13,635 nt of DNA from Dissophora ornata (GCA_025201705.1 MU617416.1:1-13635); one strand, 5' to 3'; shown: positions 1 through 7,966, numbered from the stretch's first letter. Translations and numbers: made by a program. Notes: a model not told the origin generated them from the letters alone.

Positions 1-685
1 GCTTTTCTCATCACATCCTTGGATTTATCAGACCACATTGCTAGCACTGTGAGACAGTACCGGAAGCTTTTACGACTGTAGCTGGGACCAAACTCTTGTA
101 AGATCTTAGTCGCAACATACTCGTGGAGTGCGCCGAGGTAGTCTGAGATGGCTTTCAAGACGGAAACTCCGTTCTCCTTCTTCCAAGGCGTCAGGGCTAC
201 GCTGTCATCTAGGTAGAGCTTGTACTGGTAGAGCTGAACGTATTTTGACGCTGAAGGGGATTGCATCACCAACTTGGATTTCCAACCCCATTCCACCATA
301 CGGAACTCGCCATTAACTTTCTTGTGAAGATTTAGGGTGGGAGTCTTTGCGTATTGGATGTTTTGCTTTGGCCCAGGAGAATGGCCATTACGCGGGCCTG
401 TGTGAATGGAGAGGCTGTTGGATTCTTCTCACGCGGCGTACAATGCAAGTGTTGCTACACTTACCATCTTGTGAGAGTTCGTGCTTCTCTACCATCTGGA
501 GCAAAGGCATATGCACAGCCTCTACATGGGTTATCATGACTGGTGATAAAAGAAGAGGCCAGCAGCCATGCTAATAAATATCTGAAAGGGACATGGCTTG
601 AGATTTCCACTTACGAGAAGGTAGTGCCGAAGTCGATGGCAACCACAATTGGGAAATCGTCAGTGTCAAAGTCGGTTAGAGTCAT
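1..685 (-). CDS. HSPA12-like Hsp70 ATPase, gene 1 (3' end outside window; possibly impaired)
   Basis: This is the N-terminal part of an Hsp70/HSPA12-type ATPase, a cytosolic ATP-binding chaperone-like fold. Exon 1 is 615-685 and carries phosphate-1 motif AIDFGTTFS. Exon 2 is 465-521 (begins GCAYAF). Exon 3 would begin at 372 and runs open to the window edge, giving about 166 residues. The start is the first ATG shared with the TATA-bearing paralogues and gives an identical exon 1 length of 71 nt. Two defects stand out. The acceptor used by genes 2 and 3 (CCTAG) reads CCTGG here at 373-374. The TATA box present upstream of genes 2 and 3 is missing because of a small deletion near 731. If an acceptor at 415-416 were used instead, 14 extra in-frame codons would be added. 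The family motif VPAMW is VLAMW here. It is either a gene with altered splicing or an early pseudogene. Confidence 0.75.
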
Positions 686-975
686 TGAGGTTGATTCGAG
701 AATGATTCGAAGAGATTGAACAGTTTGTGCTCTGCAGGCTTTGGAGAGACGCGGTCCGTTATCATCAAACAAATTTTCACTGCTATCTTGAGCACAGACT
801 AGCATGCATGCATTATTATATGTCAAAGTAGATGATGCATCCCTAATCTACTTCGCCCTCATCTTGTACCCCTTTGCCCCCCTATTTTCAATCGTGTTGA
901 CTCCTTTCGTTCTAAAAGGCAGACCGACGTTTCTTTTTGCAACCATCTCCCACTACCAACAAACACCACTGCAAC
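686..975. promoter_or_regulatory. Divergent promoter region 1
   Basis: This gene-free stretch separates Hsp70 gene 1 (leftward) from the coiled-coil gene (rightward). It aligns with 5964-6240 and 9925-10290. It holds a conserved TTCnnGAA pair at 695-702, an alternating GCATGCATGCAT tract near 801-812, and an 8-bp inverted repeat (AAGTAGAT at 826-833, ATCTACTT at 846-853). Compared with regions 2 and 3 it lacks about 38 bp that carry the leftward TATA box. The rightward leader is pyrimidine-rich and ends in CAAC before the ATG at 976. Confidence 0.55.
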
Positions 976-1324
976 ATGGCACTCGCCTGGAGTTCCTTGG
1001 TCGAGAGACGAAATTTGCAAAATGAAATCCCGGTGGCCACATCCCGCGATGGGAACACATCTGTCACAGCTACAGCTATCATCGAACACGAAGTGACTGT
1101 GGTTGACCCAGACTCCAGCTCTGTGGTGTTAGTCTCTTATCTTGAGCAGTCGAGCGCGTCCCTCCCAGTCCCAACTTCTGGCACCAATGACGCAACAAGG
1201 CTGAAACATGGTAGCGACAATAAAAAACCCTTCAGCTTTGAACCAGCTACCGTGGCAATGACATTACCGTTAATACCTAACTAACGGCGCCATTGCTTTT
1301 ATTATTATTTGAATAGATAGTGCC
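976..1324 (+). other. Possible 5' exon plus intron of the coiled-coil gene
   Basis: An open frame starts at ATG 976 in a good fungal context (CAACATGG) and runs to a stop at 1282-1284. It encodes a Ser/Thr/Val-rich, probably disordered peptide with no recognised domain. The same frame is kept in the copy near 6240-6590 and in part of the copy near 10292. Just before the ATG at 1325 there is an intron-like 3' end: CTAAC near 1279-1287, a T-rich tract and AATAG. A donor at 1211 (G^GTAGCG) joined to an acceptor at about 1314 would fuse this peptide in frame to MDMDVPK. The donor is a weak match to consensus, and the substitutions between copies are not mainly synonymous. It could equally be a 5' leader with an upstream open frame. 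Confidence 0.35.
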
Positions 1325-2602
1325 ATGGACATGGATGTCCCAAAAGTCCCAGCCGCTGGATCAACAATGGTTACAAATTACATTTATAGCTACCGCGAAC
1401 CAAATGGAAGGGGTGGGAATAGCTGGGTCCCCCAAGCCAGCCGCGATGGAAGACAAGCGCGGATCGAACTTCTCGAACAGGAACTCGAAAACGCTCGAAA
1501 AGAATATCGTGGTTTCCGCAACGAGAATGCAAAGCTGAAGCAAACCATTCACGAATATGCTCGTGACACGACCAAACTTGAACACGACCTCCAGACTGAC
1601 AGGTGCAAGTGGAAGAACGACGCCGATAGACACCAAACGGAGATTGAAGGGTTTCGTCAGGAGATTGCAAACCTGAACCAAGCCATTGGCAAATATGCTC
1701 ATGACACGGCCACACTTGAACACCATCTCAAGAGTGAGAGGGACAAGATGGAGCGAGTGGTTAAAGATTTCAATCTGCTCCAACACAACAATAGCGAGCT
1801 CGAGCGAGGGTATGCCGACTTGCAGCGAAAGCTGGACAAGAAAAACCGGAGTTACAAGGAGATGGCCAAGAATTATATGGATCAAATCCGACCTACCCGC
1901 GTCAGCGACGATGACACTTCCGCAATCTATAATCGCTTGACACAAATCCAGGTCTCGATCGAACAGCTGATCCAGAGAGCAAGAGGGGATCGTTTTGCCA
2001 ACTTGAACAAAGACGTCGCTCTCGAGTACTTCAAGGATTCAGAGTTATTTGCAGGCATGGCTGACCTAGAACTTGAATTGTCGGCCTATCATCTGGACCT
2101 CTGCATGGAGTCTGCAGTCATGTCAACATTGGTCCACCACTTCTTCCAGAGGCCATTAGGGTGCATATTTGAGCACAGCGAAGAATTCGAGGGTATCTAC
2201 AGCTGGGTGTCTGGCCGAGACAATAAGATAGGGGACCGCTGGAGACAGCAGCTTTACACGATGGTACTCCAGGACCCCAGTATAGAGGCTCGTAGACAAC
2301 AGAAAGTGAACTACGCTGCAGAGGCGCTCTCGGAGATGGTATCCCTGGTGTACCCAAATGTAGACATGTTTGTCAATATCACCGAACTCTGCGACAAGGC
2401 TTTTGAACTCGCCATTGCCACGTTCGGATGCGAGTATGTTATTTTTCCTATCCCGACTCCTCCCGGCATGCCATTCGATGAAGAGACAATGGCTGTTCCC
2501 CAGAAATCGAACCCTGCCGGGACAGTTACGCTGGTGATCTTTCCCGCTTTTGGAGACAATGGCAGTACTTCCAACATGAAGGCGAAAGTTTGGTGCCATT
2601 GA
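1325..2602 (+). CDS. Coiled-coil protein of unknown family, Hsp70-linked
   Basis: The product is 425 residues in a single uninterrupted frame. The start codon sits in a CCATGG context that is conserved in the two decayed copies. Residues 1-40 look disordered. Residues 41-190 are charged and heptad-like, consistent with a coiled coil, and include a duplicated 46-residue block (GFRNE at 63, GFRQE at 109). Residues 200-425 look globular and mainly helical, with a W/F-rich middle (near HHFFQRPLGC, about 271-280) and a conserved end, NPAGTVTLVIFPAFGD then KAKVWC. No signal peptide or membrane segment is visible. I do not recognise the family and assign no enzymatic role. It is transcribed head-to-head with Hsp70 gene 1, and the same arrangement recurs twice in the window, so a joint role with the chaperone-like ATPase is plausible but unproven. 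The protein may be longer if the exon at 976 is real. Confidence 0.85.
   Translation: MDMDVPKVPAAGSTMVTNYIYSYREPNGRGGNSWVPQASRDGRQARIELLEQELENARKEYRGFRNENAKLKQTIHEYARDTTKLEHDLQTDRCKWKNDADRHQTEIEGFRQEIANLNQAIGKYAHDTATLEHHLKSERDKMERVVKDFNLLQHNNSELERGYADLQRKLDKKNRSYKEMAKNYMDQIRPTRVSDDDTSAIYNRLTQIQVSIEQLIQRARGDRFANLNKDVALEYFKDSELFAGMADLELELSAYHLDLCMESAVMSTLVHHFFQRPLGCIFEHSEEFEGIYSWVSGRDNKIGDRWRQQLYTMVLQDPSIEARRQQKVNYAAEALSEMVSLVYPNVDMFVNITELCDKAFELAIATFGCEYVIFPIPTPPGMPFDEETMAVPQKSNPAGTVTLVIFPAFGDNGSTSNMKAKVWCH
1511..1786 (+). repeat. Internal 138-bp tandem duplication in the coiled-coil gene
   Basis: Two adjacent in-frame blocks of 138 bp (1511-1648 and 1649-1786) resemble each other in DNA and protein. 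Both contain a Y-A-[RH]-D-T-x-x-LEH-x-L core at the same place. They encode 46 residues each within the coiled coil. The same type of repetition is visible in the degenerate copy near 6900-7060. Confidence 0.65.
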
Positions 2603-2810
2603 ATACGCGCCAAAGAAGAGTGTCGGTATGTTTGGTGTCTTATGGAAGGGAAGAAGAAAATACTTCCCATAGAATCGTCGCTTAGACACCGACCGAGAAT
2701 TGCCATACATATGAGTCGGAACGTGCGAGTGACGCACTCGTCCCCTACGCCACCTGCCATCATCGTCGTAATCAACACTTTCAACGAAAAGGTAATCTAA
2801 ATTGATACCT
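2603..2810. other. 3' flank of the coiled-coil gene
   Basis: This segment aligns in its first 35 bases with 11722-11757 and then patchily with 11815-12000. It probably holds the 3' untranslated end of the coiled-coil gene. I see no gene in it and no canonical AATAAA. Confidence 0.4.
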
Positions 2811-3205
2811 TTGCACCGCATATGGTCACTATTCCTGGAGTTACTACGACCCCACAACCCCACAAACAACAGCAGCCCTGGATTTATGCGGCGCAGAGAT
2901 TGTCTAACGGAGTTTCTGCTTCACGCGATCAAGCACAAAAGTCAAAGCATCAAACCCTGCAACCACAAAGATGACTGAGGAATCCTTGGCTTTATCGAGC
3001 TGTCCTTGAATGCATACTAACACCTTAACCACGAGCTCAAATATGCCACTCTTCAGTTCGGATGCATTAAGGCACATATAACCACCGTCAATACCAACGG
3101 CGCAAAACTCCTCCGGCTCATCGAAACAGTCGTTCTAAGGTAGTACTAGATCCTGATCCTCAAACTCATCGAAATGATGCTCAAGCCGATATGCGGATGT
3201 CTTAA
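2811..3205 (-). pseudogene. Hsp70/HSPA12-like remnant A (exon 3 fragment)
   Basis: The minus strand matches Hsp70 gene 2 around 4510-4930, roughly residues 280-420, which include the adenosine-binding motif. The frame is broken by several stops, one after ISAP-equivalent sequence and one before NDCF. The VGGFGxS motif has decayed to VAGFDAL. The 5' half of the gene and the last exons are absent. On the right it joins a phosphoglucomutase fragment near 3206-3216. A remnant with the same left border lies at 12001-12412. Confidence 0.85.
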
Positions 3206-3417
3206 CATCTGGACTGCATCCAGTGAGAAGAAACGTCCCTCCCCTCGAACGACGAGCGTGGCACCCTTGGCACTGGTGGGAATGGCCTCCATGGTGGCGT
3301 GGATGAAGTTCTGCGCGTAGTGTTCCTGCTGGAAGACCTTGACGCGCTTGCGGAGAACCCTTGTGCCTGGATGCTGGCCATCGAAGGGCTTTGTAGGATG
3401 GACTGAATGGAGGCCAT
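3206..3417 (-). pseudogene. Phosphoglucomutase N-terminal fragment
   Basis: Reading leftward from ATG 3417, the peptide MASIQS is followed after a one-base loss by TKPFDGQHPG, LRKRVKVFQQEHY, a NFIHATMEAIP stretch, GATLVV, GEGRFF and DAVQM. This order matches the first 65 or so residues of fungal phosphoglucomutase, which interconverts glucose-1- and glucose-6-phosphate. Known family features are damaged: GTSGLRK is GTRVLRK, and VGGDGR is VRGEGR. The catalytic serine loop lies beyond the fragment and is absent. The frameshift directly after the start makes the literal product a 71-residue peptide ending at 3202. It is in the same orientation as the adjoining Hsp70 remnant. Confidence 0.8.
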
Positions 3418-3610
3418 TGCAGGTGAGGGCGAGGAATGTAGCTGGTTGTGCGGGAGAAAAGAAGGGTGGGAGTGAAGACAGAAAGTGAAGAGCGAGAAGA
3501 AGAGAATAAAGGTGACGACAGCAGGGGCCTTCACGCAATAAAATGCAGTGTCAACTAGTCCGCCAGGAAGCAGACAATTGGAGTGACTAAGATTGCAAGC
3601 GCTCAAGCAT
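3418..3610 (-). promoter_or_regulatory. Captured leader/promoter of the phosphoglucomutase fragment
   Basis: On the minus strand the bases just upstream of ATG 3417 are strongly pyrimidine-rich, which is typical of leaders and core promoters of highly expressed fungal genes. The stretch has no counterpart in the other two intercassette regions, so it probably arrived with the phosphoglucomutase fragment. The outer border is uncertain. Confidence 0.4.
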
Positions 3611-3629
3611 CATTATTCCTCGTCGCGTC

Positions 3630-4005
3630 GCGCGCCTGAATGGCCGCAGTTTACTCCTATTCTATTTTCTTGTCTACGTTCATTGCGCTCCCTTCTGCTT
3701 GTCCCTATCCTGACTGCTGCAGATTAACATCGTTGTACGCTGCTGCATTGTAATATTGTTGCATCGTTCAGGAAATGGACCTCGCTCCTCAAAAACCGCA
3801 AGTGGCAGTTCATCGCTCATGATTCAACCCATATTCAAGCTGTAAAACATGCGCCAATAACTCATTTATTGATGTCGCCCTCGAAGGGCACCGCGAACGT
3901 CAAGATAGATATTCGGTCGCTGATAGTGGGTATCTCACCGAAAATTTCTCTTTCCTGACAATTTGCAGGTGCTGTAATGCAGCGGTTTATGAGCTTCAGT
4001 TAGAC
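3630..4005 (-). repeat. Conserved 3' flank of Hsp70 gene 2
   Basis: This block aligns with 7594-7966 and 12413-12676 downstream of genes 3 and 4. It should contain the 3' untranslated region and polyadenylation site. A small minus-strand frame of 46 codons (3680-3820) is also kept in the gene 3 flank; see findings. Confidence 0.7.
3865..3870 (-). terminator. AATAAA polyadenylation signal, gene 2
   Basis: AATAAA lies on the minus strand about 136 bp past the stop codon of gene 2, in a block that is identical around the hexamer in the gene 3 flank. Confidence 0.5.
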
Positions 4006-5963
4006 CTAATAAGAGTTTCCTCCATCAAACCGAAGAGTAGTTGTGTATGTTTTGCCTTGAAGGAAGACCTCAGCCCTGATCTCGTTCAATCCGAAGTACA
4101 TCTTCACTTCAACAGCAACCTAGATGACAGTAGCATGAGTTCAAATGTCAGATCAATGGCCTGGAACCAAAAGTTTATCGTAGTATTACGTCTTCTACAC
4201 CGCACCCACCTTGCGCCCGATTGGGTCCGATGACTTGAATGGATTTGGGACAGAAATTGAGGCCAACTTGGACATCCCAGCGGCAGTGGTATGTCGCGGT
4301 GGATCTCCATTAATGGCGTAGATGGGAACTGCATAGCACGTACAAACTTGATCCTGTGTGAAGATGAATGAGTGGACGACACACTCATTGACTTCGACCT
4401 TTTGAGCCTTTCTGACAAACGGTTCAAAGCAGTTCTTGCACCAAATATGGTTGCTCCAGTGGTACTTCAGCTCAATTGGATCAATCATTTCATCGAAATT
4501 AGACAATATCCCGACGCCATAGCACCGACGAGTGATGCGTGCGGTTACGACCATTGGGTTTAATCCTGCATACACTGCACCACAAACAACAGCAACCTCA
4601 GGCTTATACGGTGCAGAGATTGTCCGGACCTGACTACTGAACTCCTGCTTAACACGGTCAAGGAGGTAAGTCGAAGAGCCAAACCCACCAACCATGAAGA
4701 TAGCTGAAACATCTTTGGCTCCGTCGAGCTGTCCTTGAATCAACGCAAGCACCTTCTTCACCACTGGCTCAAAGACACGGTTCTTCAGTTCGGATGCCTT
4801 AAGGCACATATAGCCACCGTCGATACCAATGGCACCCAAGTCCTCCAGCTCCACGAAACAGTCGTTCAAGGGAAGTGCTAGATGCAGATCATCATCACCA
4901 TCGAAATCAGGCTTATGTTGATACGCGAATGTCTCGACCAAACCTGGGATAATACTTGGAGGAAACCTGGCGCAATGCTTTCCAAACTTTTCGATCAACA
5001 AGTTGCCAAAGTTTAGATCAATGAACATGGAGCCACACGAGGCGCCATGGCCTTTGGTGACCTCACACAGACTCCGACCTTGGGATGACATCGTGATCTC
5101 ATACACAATCAGATCTACCGTGCCACCACCTGCATCGCAAATCATGAACCGGTCTCCGTTGCCGAGATCATACTTTTCGCACTGGCGCTCACAGTACAAA
5201 GCGGCCGCCTCAGGTTCCGAGACCAGCATCAAACGGTCAGGATGATCAGTTTCCGTGATCATGTTCGCATTAATGGCAGCTTTTCTCATCACATCCTTGG
5301 ATTTATCAGACCACATTGCTGGCACTGTGAGGCAGTACCGAAAACTTTTACGACTGTAGCTGGGACCGAACTCTTGTAGGATCTTATCCGCAACATACTC
5401 GTGGAGGGCGCCGAGGTAGTCTGAGATAGCCTTCAAGACAGAGACTCCGTTTTCATTCTTCCAAGGCGTCAGGGCCACGCTCTCATCTAGGTAGGGTTTG
5501 TATTGGTAGAGCTGAACGTAGTTTGATGCTGAAGGAGATTGCATCGCCAGTTTGGATTTCCAACCCCACTCCACCATACGGAACTCGCCATTGACTTTCT
5601 TGTAAAGATTTAGGGTGGGAGTCTTTGCGTATTGGATATTTTGCTTTGGCCTAGGAGAATGGCCATTTTGCGGGCCTGTGTGAGTGGAGAGGCTATTGGA
5701 ATCTTCTTACGCTGTATGCAGTGCAAGTGTTGCTACACTTACCATCTTGTGAGAGTTCGTGCTTCTCTACCGTCTGGTGCAAAGGCATATGCACATCCTC
5801 TACATGTGTTATCATGACTGATGTTAGAAGGAGGGGCCAGCAGCCACGCAAGTGAACATCTGAAAGGGACATGGCTTGGGATTCCCACTTACGAAAAGGT
5901 AGTGCCAAAGTCGATGGCAACTACAATTGGGAAATCGTCAGTGTCAAAGTCGATTAGAGTCAT
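4006..5963 (-). CDS. HSPA12-like Hsp70 ATPase, gene 2 (complete)
   Basis: Four exons: 5893-5963, 5743-5799, 4210-5650 and 4006-4119, with introns of 93, 92 and 90 bp, all GT-AG, giving 560 codons. The actin-like ATPase motifs are intact: AIDFGTTFSG at 16-25, SEPEAA at about 187-192, DAGGGTVD at 215-222, VGGFGSS at 363-369 and GAVYAGL at 400-406. The region after residue 425 resembles the short HSPA12-type C-terminus (FVRKAQKVEV, IYAINGDPPRH) instead of a canonical Hsp70 substrate-binding domain. No EEVD tail or signal peptide is seen, so a cytosolic protein is expected. The last exon was chosen because it supplies the family ending VKMYFGLNEIRAEV; reading on into intron 3 gives only VGAV and a stop. 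ATG 5963 is the first ATG after the TATA box. It shares a divergent promoter region with coiled-coil copy 2. Confidence 0.92.
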
Positions 5964-6647
5964 TGAGGTTGATTCGTGAATGATTCGAAGAGATCCAACA
6001 GTTTGTGCGAAACAAATGGATTTATATACGCGTGCATCCCTGTGCTGTACGCTTTGGAGAGACGAGGTTATCAATCATCAAAATCGCGCATCTGAAAATG
6101 GCGATTCATCCACCACTCTTTTGAGCACAGACTGGCGTGCATGCATTAGATGTATCCGAAATCTACTTCGCCCCTATTTTCAATCGTGTTGCGTTTCTTT
6201 TTGCAACCATCTCCCACTACCAACAAACACCGCTGCAATATGGAATATATCTGGAGTTGCCTCACCACGAAGTCCAAGCTTGCAACCCAACCATCCTTTT
6301 CATCCGTTCTCGTAGAATCCAGGATCGGGAGACGACGTTTGCAGAATGAAATACCGGTGACCACATCCCGCGATGGGAATACATTTGTCACAGCTACAGC
6401 TATCTCCGAACACGGAGTAGCTATGGTTGGCACAGACTCTAGCTCTGTGGCGTTAATCCCTTACCCTGAGCAGTTGAACGTCTCCCCTACAATCCCAAGT
6501 CTAGGCATCAATGACGCAATAGGTCCGAAATACGGTGGCGACAGTGAAGCCATTTCAACTTTGAACCAGTTACTGCGGCAATGTCATTAATGTTAATCTC
6601 TAACCAAAGGCACCATCGCCTTTATTATTATCTGAAGATAGAGTGCC
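5964..6647. promoter_or_regulatory. Divergent promoter region 2
   Basis: This region lies between Hsp70 gene 2 and coiled-coil pseudogene 2. It contains the leftward TATA box at 6022-6028, a TTCGTGAA heat-shock-element-like pair at 5973-5980 and the GCATGCAT tract near 6138. From ATG 6240 an open frame to about 6590 corresponds to the possible 5' exon at 976, with an insertion near its start. The hairpin seen in regions 1 and 3 is degraded here. Confidence 0.55.
6022..6028 (-). promoter_or_regulatory. TATA box of Hsp70 gene 2
   Basis: TATATAA on the minus strand, about 60 bp before ATG 5963. The same element at the same distance precedes gene 3 and is deleted in front of gene 1. Confidence 0.6.
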
Positions 6648-7238
6648 ATGGATAAGGATGTCCCAAAAGTCTCAGCTGCTGACTGCAAATCGTACCTGGC
6701 GACCGCGAACCAAAAGGAGGCAATAGGAATAGATGGTGTCCCGAGTTCAACCACTATGGAAGTTAGGCGTAGATTCAGTTTCTCAAACGGGATCTCGACC
6801 GCGGTCTAAATGCATATGAAGATCTTTGGAACGGGAATGCAGCCCTGTGGCAAGACATTAACAGTTATGTTCATCTCATGGCCGAACTTAAGGATAAGCT
6901 CCAGACTGAGGTACAAGAGGAAGAAAAACGCCGATAGACAACAGGCGCAGATTGAAGGGTTTAGCAACGGGAATGCAACACCGATGCAAACCATTGACAG
7001 TCATGCTCGTCCCATGGCCGAGCCCGAAGACAATCTCAATAGTGAGAAGAGCGTAAGGCAGTGAGCGGTTGAAGATTTCAATCTGCTCCAACACAGCAAT
7101 AGCGAGCTCGACCGAGGGAACACTGACTTGCAGAGAAAGTTAGACAAGAGGGACCAGAGTTACAAGTATATGGCCGGCCCTTCCGCGTCACCGACGATAA
7201 CACTTCCGCTCTCAATAACCGCTTGACACAAATCCGGG
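6648..7238 (+). pseudogene. Coiled-coil gene copy 2, truncated and decayed
   Basis: It matches 1325-1960, beginning with the same ATG context and the GTCCCAAAAGT block. Indels put it out of frame within the first 25 codons and several stops follow. The coiled-coil repeat is still recognisable (RKKNADRQQAQIEGF near 6918-6962, and the block giving FNLLQHNN near 7074-7100). Homology stops at about 7238, where the intact gene goes on into the globular domain, so the whole C-terminal half is missing. The break lies 24 bp from the terminal-inverted-repeat element. Confidence 0.85.
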
Positions 7239-7261
7239 CAACATCTTTTTTTTTGGACGTG

Positions 7262-7525
7262 ACATTTTGACGACCCCAATGTGATTCCATCCTCGTCCTC
7301 TTTTCAAGATCCGATGAACCCAATATCGAGCCGGCAGTGAAGGACAAAATCCTCCAAAGGTAAAGTCGACCAGTTTTCAATGGATTGACCTCTGCTTTGC
7401 GCGCATGTGTGAAAAGACGTTCCTTTCATTATCCCCCGAAGCACCATCCGCGTCGGGAGTTGGTGTGGGGAGCAATGGCTCGAATGGTCGGCGAGCTCCA
7501 TAGGACGAGGGGGTCGTCAAAATGT
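7262..7525. mobile_element. MITE-like element with 16-bp perfect terminal inverted repeats
   Basis: ACATTTTGACGACCCC at 7262-7277 is the exact reverse complement of the sequence at 7510-7525. The 264 bp between and including them have no counterpart in the other intercassette regions and no convincing coding potential. This is the form expected of a non-autonomous DNA transposon. I cannot see a clear target-site duplication; the flanks are T-rich on both sides, so any short duplication would be hard to recognise. Confidence 0.6.
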
Positions 7526-7593
7526 TTTTATTTTATTTTATTTATTTTTTGGTATAAAAAGAAAACAAGGGACCATGTCAGTCTTTTTTTTGT

Positions 7594-7966
7594 TCGTCGA
7601 ATGACCGCAGCTTACTGCGGTTATATTTCCCTGTCTACGTTCACTTGCGCCGGCTTCCGCCGGTCCGGATCCTGACTGCTGCAGATCAACATGTCTGTAC
7701 ACTGCTGCATTACGATATTGTCGCATCGTTCAGGAAAAGGATATTGCTCTTCAAAGACCACAAGTGCCAGCTCGTCGTTCATGACTCAACCGATTTCCAA
7801 GCAGTAAACATGTACCAATAACTCATTTATTGATGTCACTCTCGAAGGGTGCTACGAACACCAAGATAAACATTCGATAGCTGGTAGTGGGCACCTGACC
7901 GAAGATGTCTCTTTGCTGACAATTTGTAGGTACTACAATGCAGCGGTTTATGAGCTTCAGTAGGAC
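7594..7966 (-). repeat. Conserved 3' flank of Hsp70 gene 3
   Basis: Aligns with 3630-4005 and, in its later part, with 12413-12676. The outer border is close to the AT-rich tract that follows the terminal-inverted-repeat element. It contains AATAAA at 7826-7831 and a 53-codon minus-strand frame at 7621-7782. Confidence 0.7.
7826..7831 (-). terminator. AATAAA polyadenylation signal, gene 3
   Basis: AATAAA on the minus strand about 136 bp past the gene 3 stop, in the same context as in gene 2. The corresponding place after gene 4 no longer has the hexamer. Confidence 0.5.

Noticed and set aside
615..826. Longer N-terminus for Hsp70 gene 1, starting at ATG 826
   Set aside because: The frame exists only because the TATA segment is deleted here. 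In gene 3 the same frame is closed by a stop in the TATA box, and the conserved ATG gives the same exon 1 in all copies.
1361..1945. Long minus-strand open frame of 194 codons opposite the coiled-coil gene
   Set aside because: It mirrors the codon pattern of the coiled-coil repeat, has no recognisable domain, and is not kept in the decayed copies.
2156..2869. Minus-strand open frame of 237 codons
   Set aside because: It lies opposite the intact coiled-coil 3' half and its flank, with atypical composition and no motif; an antisense shadow.
3146..3538. Functional 130-codon protein from the phosphoglucomutase-like frame
   Set aside because: The frame opens in the pyrimidine-rich leader and runs into the Hsp70 remnant; the true start is out of frame by one base and key family residues are changed.
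4195..5577. Single-exon 460-codon version of gene 2 (and 8156-9538 for gene 3)
   Set aside because: It lacks the phosphate-1 motif and the conserved C-terminal exon. Spliced exons on both sides restore the full family pattern in every copy.
7385..7726. Open frames across and beyond the terminal-inverted-repeat element on both strands
   Set aside because: They cross low-complexity AT-rich DNA and the conserved 3' flank, show no transposase motif, and lack conservation.
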